Assembly (NCBI RefSeq): GCF_003425685.1
Contig: NZ_QJKM01000005.1
Coordinates: forward strand, 248,001 to 312,000
DNA: 64,000 nt
Source of the DNA: Rhizobium terrae
Lineage (GTDB): Bacteria; Pseudomonadota; Alphaproteobacteria; Rhizobiales; Rhizobiaceae
Direction of reading: 5' to 3'
This document shows, one piece after another, positions 62,812 through 64,000 of the stretch. Position 1 is the stretch's first letter. Each line of letters opens with the position of its first letter. The notes under the pieces were generated by a model. The model did not search any database and was not told where the DNA came from. It worked only from the letters and a program-made list of their open reading frames with translations. The translations under genes were made by a program, and so were the position numbers.

Positions 62812-62913
62812 CTGTTTCCATCATGAACAGGGACATTCAATCCGTTCATAGACCGAAAAGCTTGCCGTTCCCCTTAAACGACCGGTAAAATTTGAACTGT
62901 GTGCAAAAGAGGT

Positions 62914-64000
62914 TCAGGTCGCCTGCATGCCGAGGATGACGGTCGGCCAGAATTCCGAGACCGTCGGATGGATCGGAACCGCCCAGCGCAATTGGTCGTA
63001 GGTGGCCCCCGCATTCATCATATCGAGTACGCCGTGGATCGACTCGTCGCCGCCGGTGCCGAGGATTGCGGCGCCCAGGATTTTTCGCGTTTCCGCGTCG
63101 GCGATGAATTTCATCAGGCCCTGCGTCTCGCCCTTTTCGACGGCGCGGCCGACCTTCGTCATCGGCAGCCGGCTGACCAGAATCTTCCTGCCGGATTTAC
63201 CGGCTTCGGTCTCGCTCATGCCGACGCGACCAAGCGGCGGGTCGATATAGAGCGCGTAACCGAGCAGCCTGTCGGACACCTTGCGGTTCTCGCCGTCGAA
63301 AAGGTTCGCCGCGACGATCTCGAAATCGTTGTAGGCCGTGTGGGTGAAGGCGCCCTTGCCGTTGCAGTCGCCAAGCGCCCAGATGCCCTGGACACTGGTG
63401 GCGAGATGGTCGTCGACCTTGATATAGCCACGGGCATCCGTCTCGACGCCTGCCTTGTCCAGGCCGAGATCGTCGGTATTGGGGCGGCGGCCGACGGCGA
63501 GCAGCAGATCGGAGCCGATCACTTCGGACTTGCCGGCGCCCACATGGACCGCGACACCGTCTTCGTGCTTGCGGAACCGGATGTCGTCCGCGCCGGTGAT
63601 GACCGTCACGCCTTCCGCTTCCAGAATGCTGCGGATCGCGTCGGAAATGTCTTCGTCCTCGCGACTGACCAGGCGTGGACCTTTTTCCACGACGGTCACT
63701 TCGGCGCCGAAACGCCGATACATCTGCGCGAATTCCAGCCCGATATAGCTGCCACCGATGACGAGCAGGTGCTTCGGCACCCGATCGAGCAAAACGATAT
63801 CGCTGTTGGTCATGTAGGGAACGTCGTTTATGCCCGGGAAATCCGGGATCACGGCCCGGCCGCCGACATTCAGGAAGATCTGCGGCGCGGTCAGGATTTC
63901 GTCGCCGACGCGCACGGTATTCCTGTCCTCGAAACGCGCGTGGCCGCGGATCAGCGCGCAGTTCGGCATGCCTTCGAGCCAGCTTTCGTTGCCGTGGCGG
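62914..64000 (-). CDS. Pyridine-nucleotide-disulfide oxidoreductase (mercuric-reductase-like), partial
   Basis: The right edge of the window removes the N-terminus, including the FAD loop and redox Cys pair. The visible 362 residues show the NAD(P)-binding loop LLVIGGSYIGLEFAQMYRRF, the second FAD motif GIWALGDCNGKGAFTHTAYN and the C-terminal active-site His-Glu (IHPTVSEFWPTVIL). It belongs to the group annotated as FAD-containing oxidoreductase or mercuric-reductase-like; no NmerA or mer genes are present, so mercury is unlikely. It lies 102 bases upstream of asnB in the same direction. Confidence 0.88.
   Translation of the reverse strand, partial: RHGNESWLEGMPNCALIRGHARFEDRNTVRVGDEILTAPQIFLNVGGRAVIPDFPGINDVPYMTNSDIVLLDRVPKHLLVIGGSYIGLEFAQMYRRFGAEVTVVEKGPRLVSREDEDISDAIRSILEAEGVTVITGADDIRFRKHEDGVAVHVGAGKSEVIGSDLLLAVGRRPNTDDLGLDKAGVETDARGYIKVDDHLATSVQGIWALGDCNGKGAFTHTAYNDFEIVAANLFDGENRKVSDRLLGYALYIDPPLGRVGMSETEAGKSGRKILVSRLPMTKVGRAVEKGETQGLMKFIADAETRKILGAAILGTGGDESIHGVLDMMNAGATYDQLRWAVPIHPTVSEFWPTVILGMQAT

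Overview
The window is high-GC alphaproteobacterial DNA and almost certainly comes from a member of the Rhizobiaceae (Rhizobium, Neorhizobium or Agrobacterium group). Three things point there: the many amino-acid, peptide and aromatic catabolic islands with dedicated ABC importers; promoters that fit the RpoE2/EcfG general-stress consensus (GGAAC-N18-19-TT); and a RIME-like double palindrome between genes. I see no tRNA, rRNA, IS element, prophage or CRISPR array. About sixty protein genes fill the window, and both edges cut a gene.

Region 1 (1-13.6 kb) is an IclR-controlled uptake and catabolism operon: an oligopeptide-type ABC importer (binding protein, two permeases, two ATPases), a quinone oxidoreductase, HyuB and HyuA (hydantoinase/5-oxoprolinase family) and an M20 peptidase, all overlapping or nearly so. 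The same 26-base promoter/operator element lies before this operon and before the cut peptidase gene at the left edge. The binding protein appears to be a circular permutation of the family-5 fold, which is the most unusual thing in the window.

Region 2 (13.8-29.4 kb) holds a FAD-linked oxidase, a LysE exporter, an NTF2-like protein with an XRE/MmyB regulator, a membrane chemoreceptor with a CheR-type tail, a TetR-controlled molybdenum aldehyde/xanthine oxidoreductase (three subunits), a LysR/NADP-reductase pair, a sulfite-oxidase-like protein, an aminotransferase and a DUF763 protein.

Region 3 (29.5-42.2 kb) looks like arginine and methylarginine use. A DDAH-like hydrolase, TetR, aminotransferase and 2-ketoarginine decarboxylase form one operon, divergent from a polar amino-acid ABC importer. 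A globin-coupled chemoreceptor follows, then an MFS transporter, a flavin monooxygenase and an XRE-cupin regulator.

Region 4 (42.2-49.7 kb) is a compact general-stress island. Small hydrophilic or single-span proteins, a phosphoribosyltransferase, a DUF892 ferritin-like protein and a three-gene set matching the E. coli ybhN-ybhO-ybhP trio (flippase-like membrane protein, phospholipase-D/cardiolipin-synthase-like enzyme, EEP phosphatase) sit behind at least six EcfG-type promoters.

Region 5 (49.7-62.8 kb) is a Wzx/Wzy-type exopolysaccharide cluster read leftward: AsnB-type amidotransferase, Wzx flippase, Wzz/GumC-like co-polymerase, Wzy-like polymerase/ligase, polysaccharide deacetylase, three glycosyltransferases and a secreted glycosidase. 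A flavoprotein disulfide reductase is cut by the right edge.
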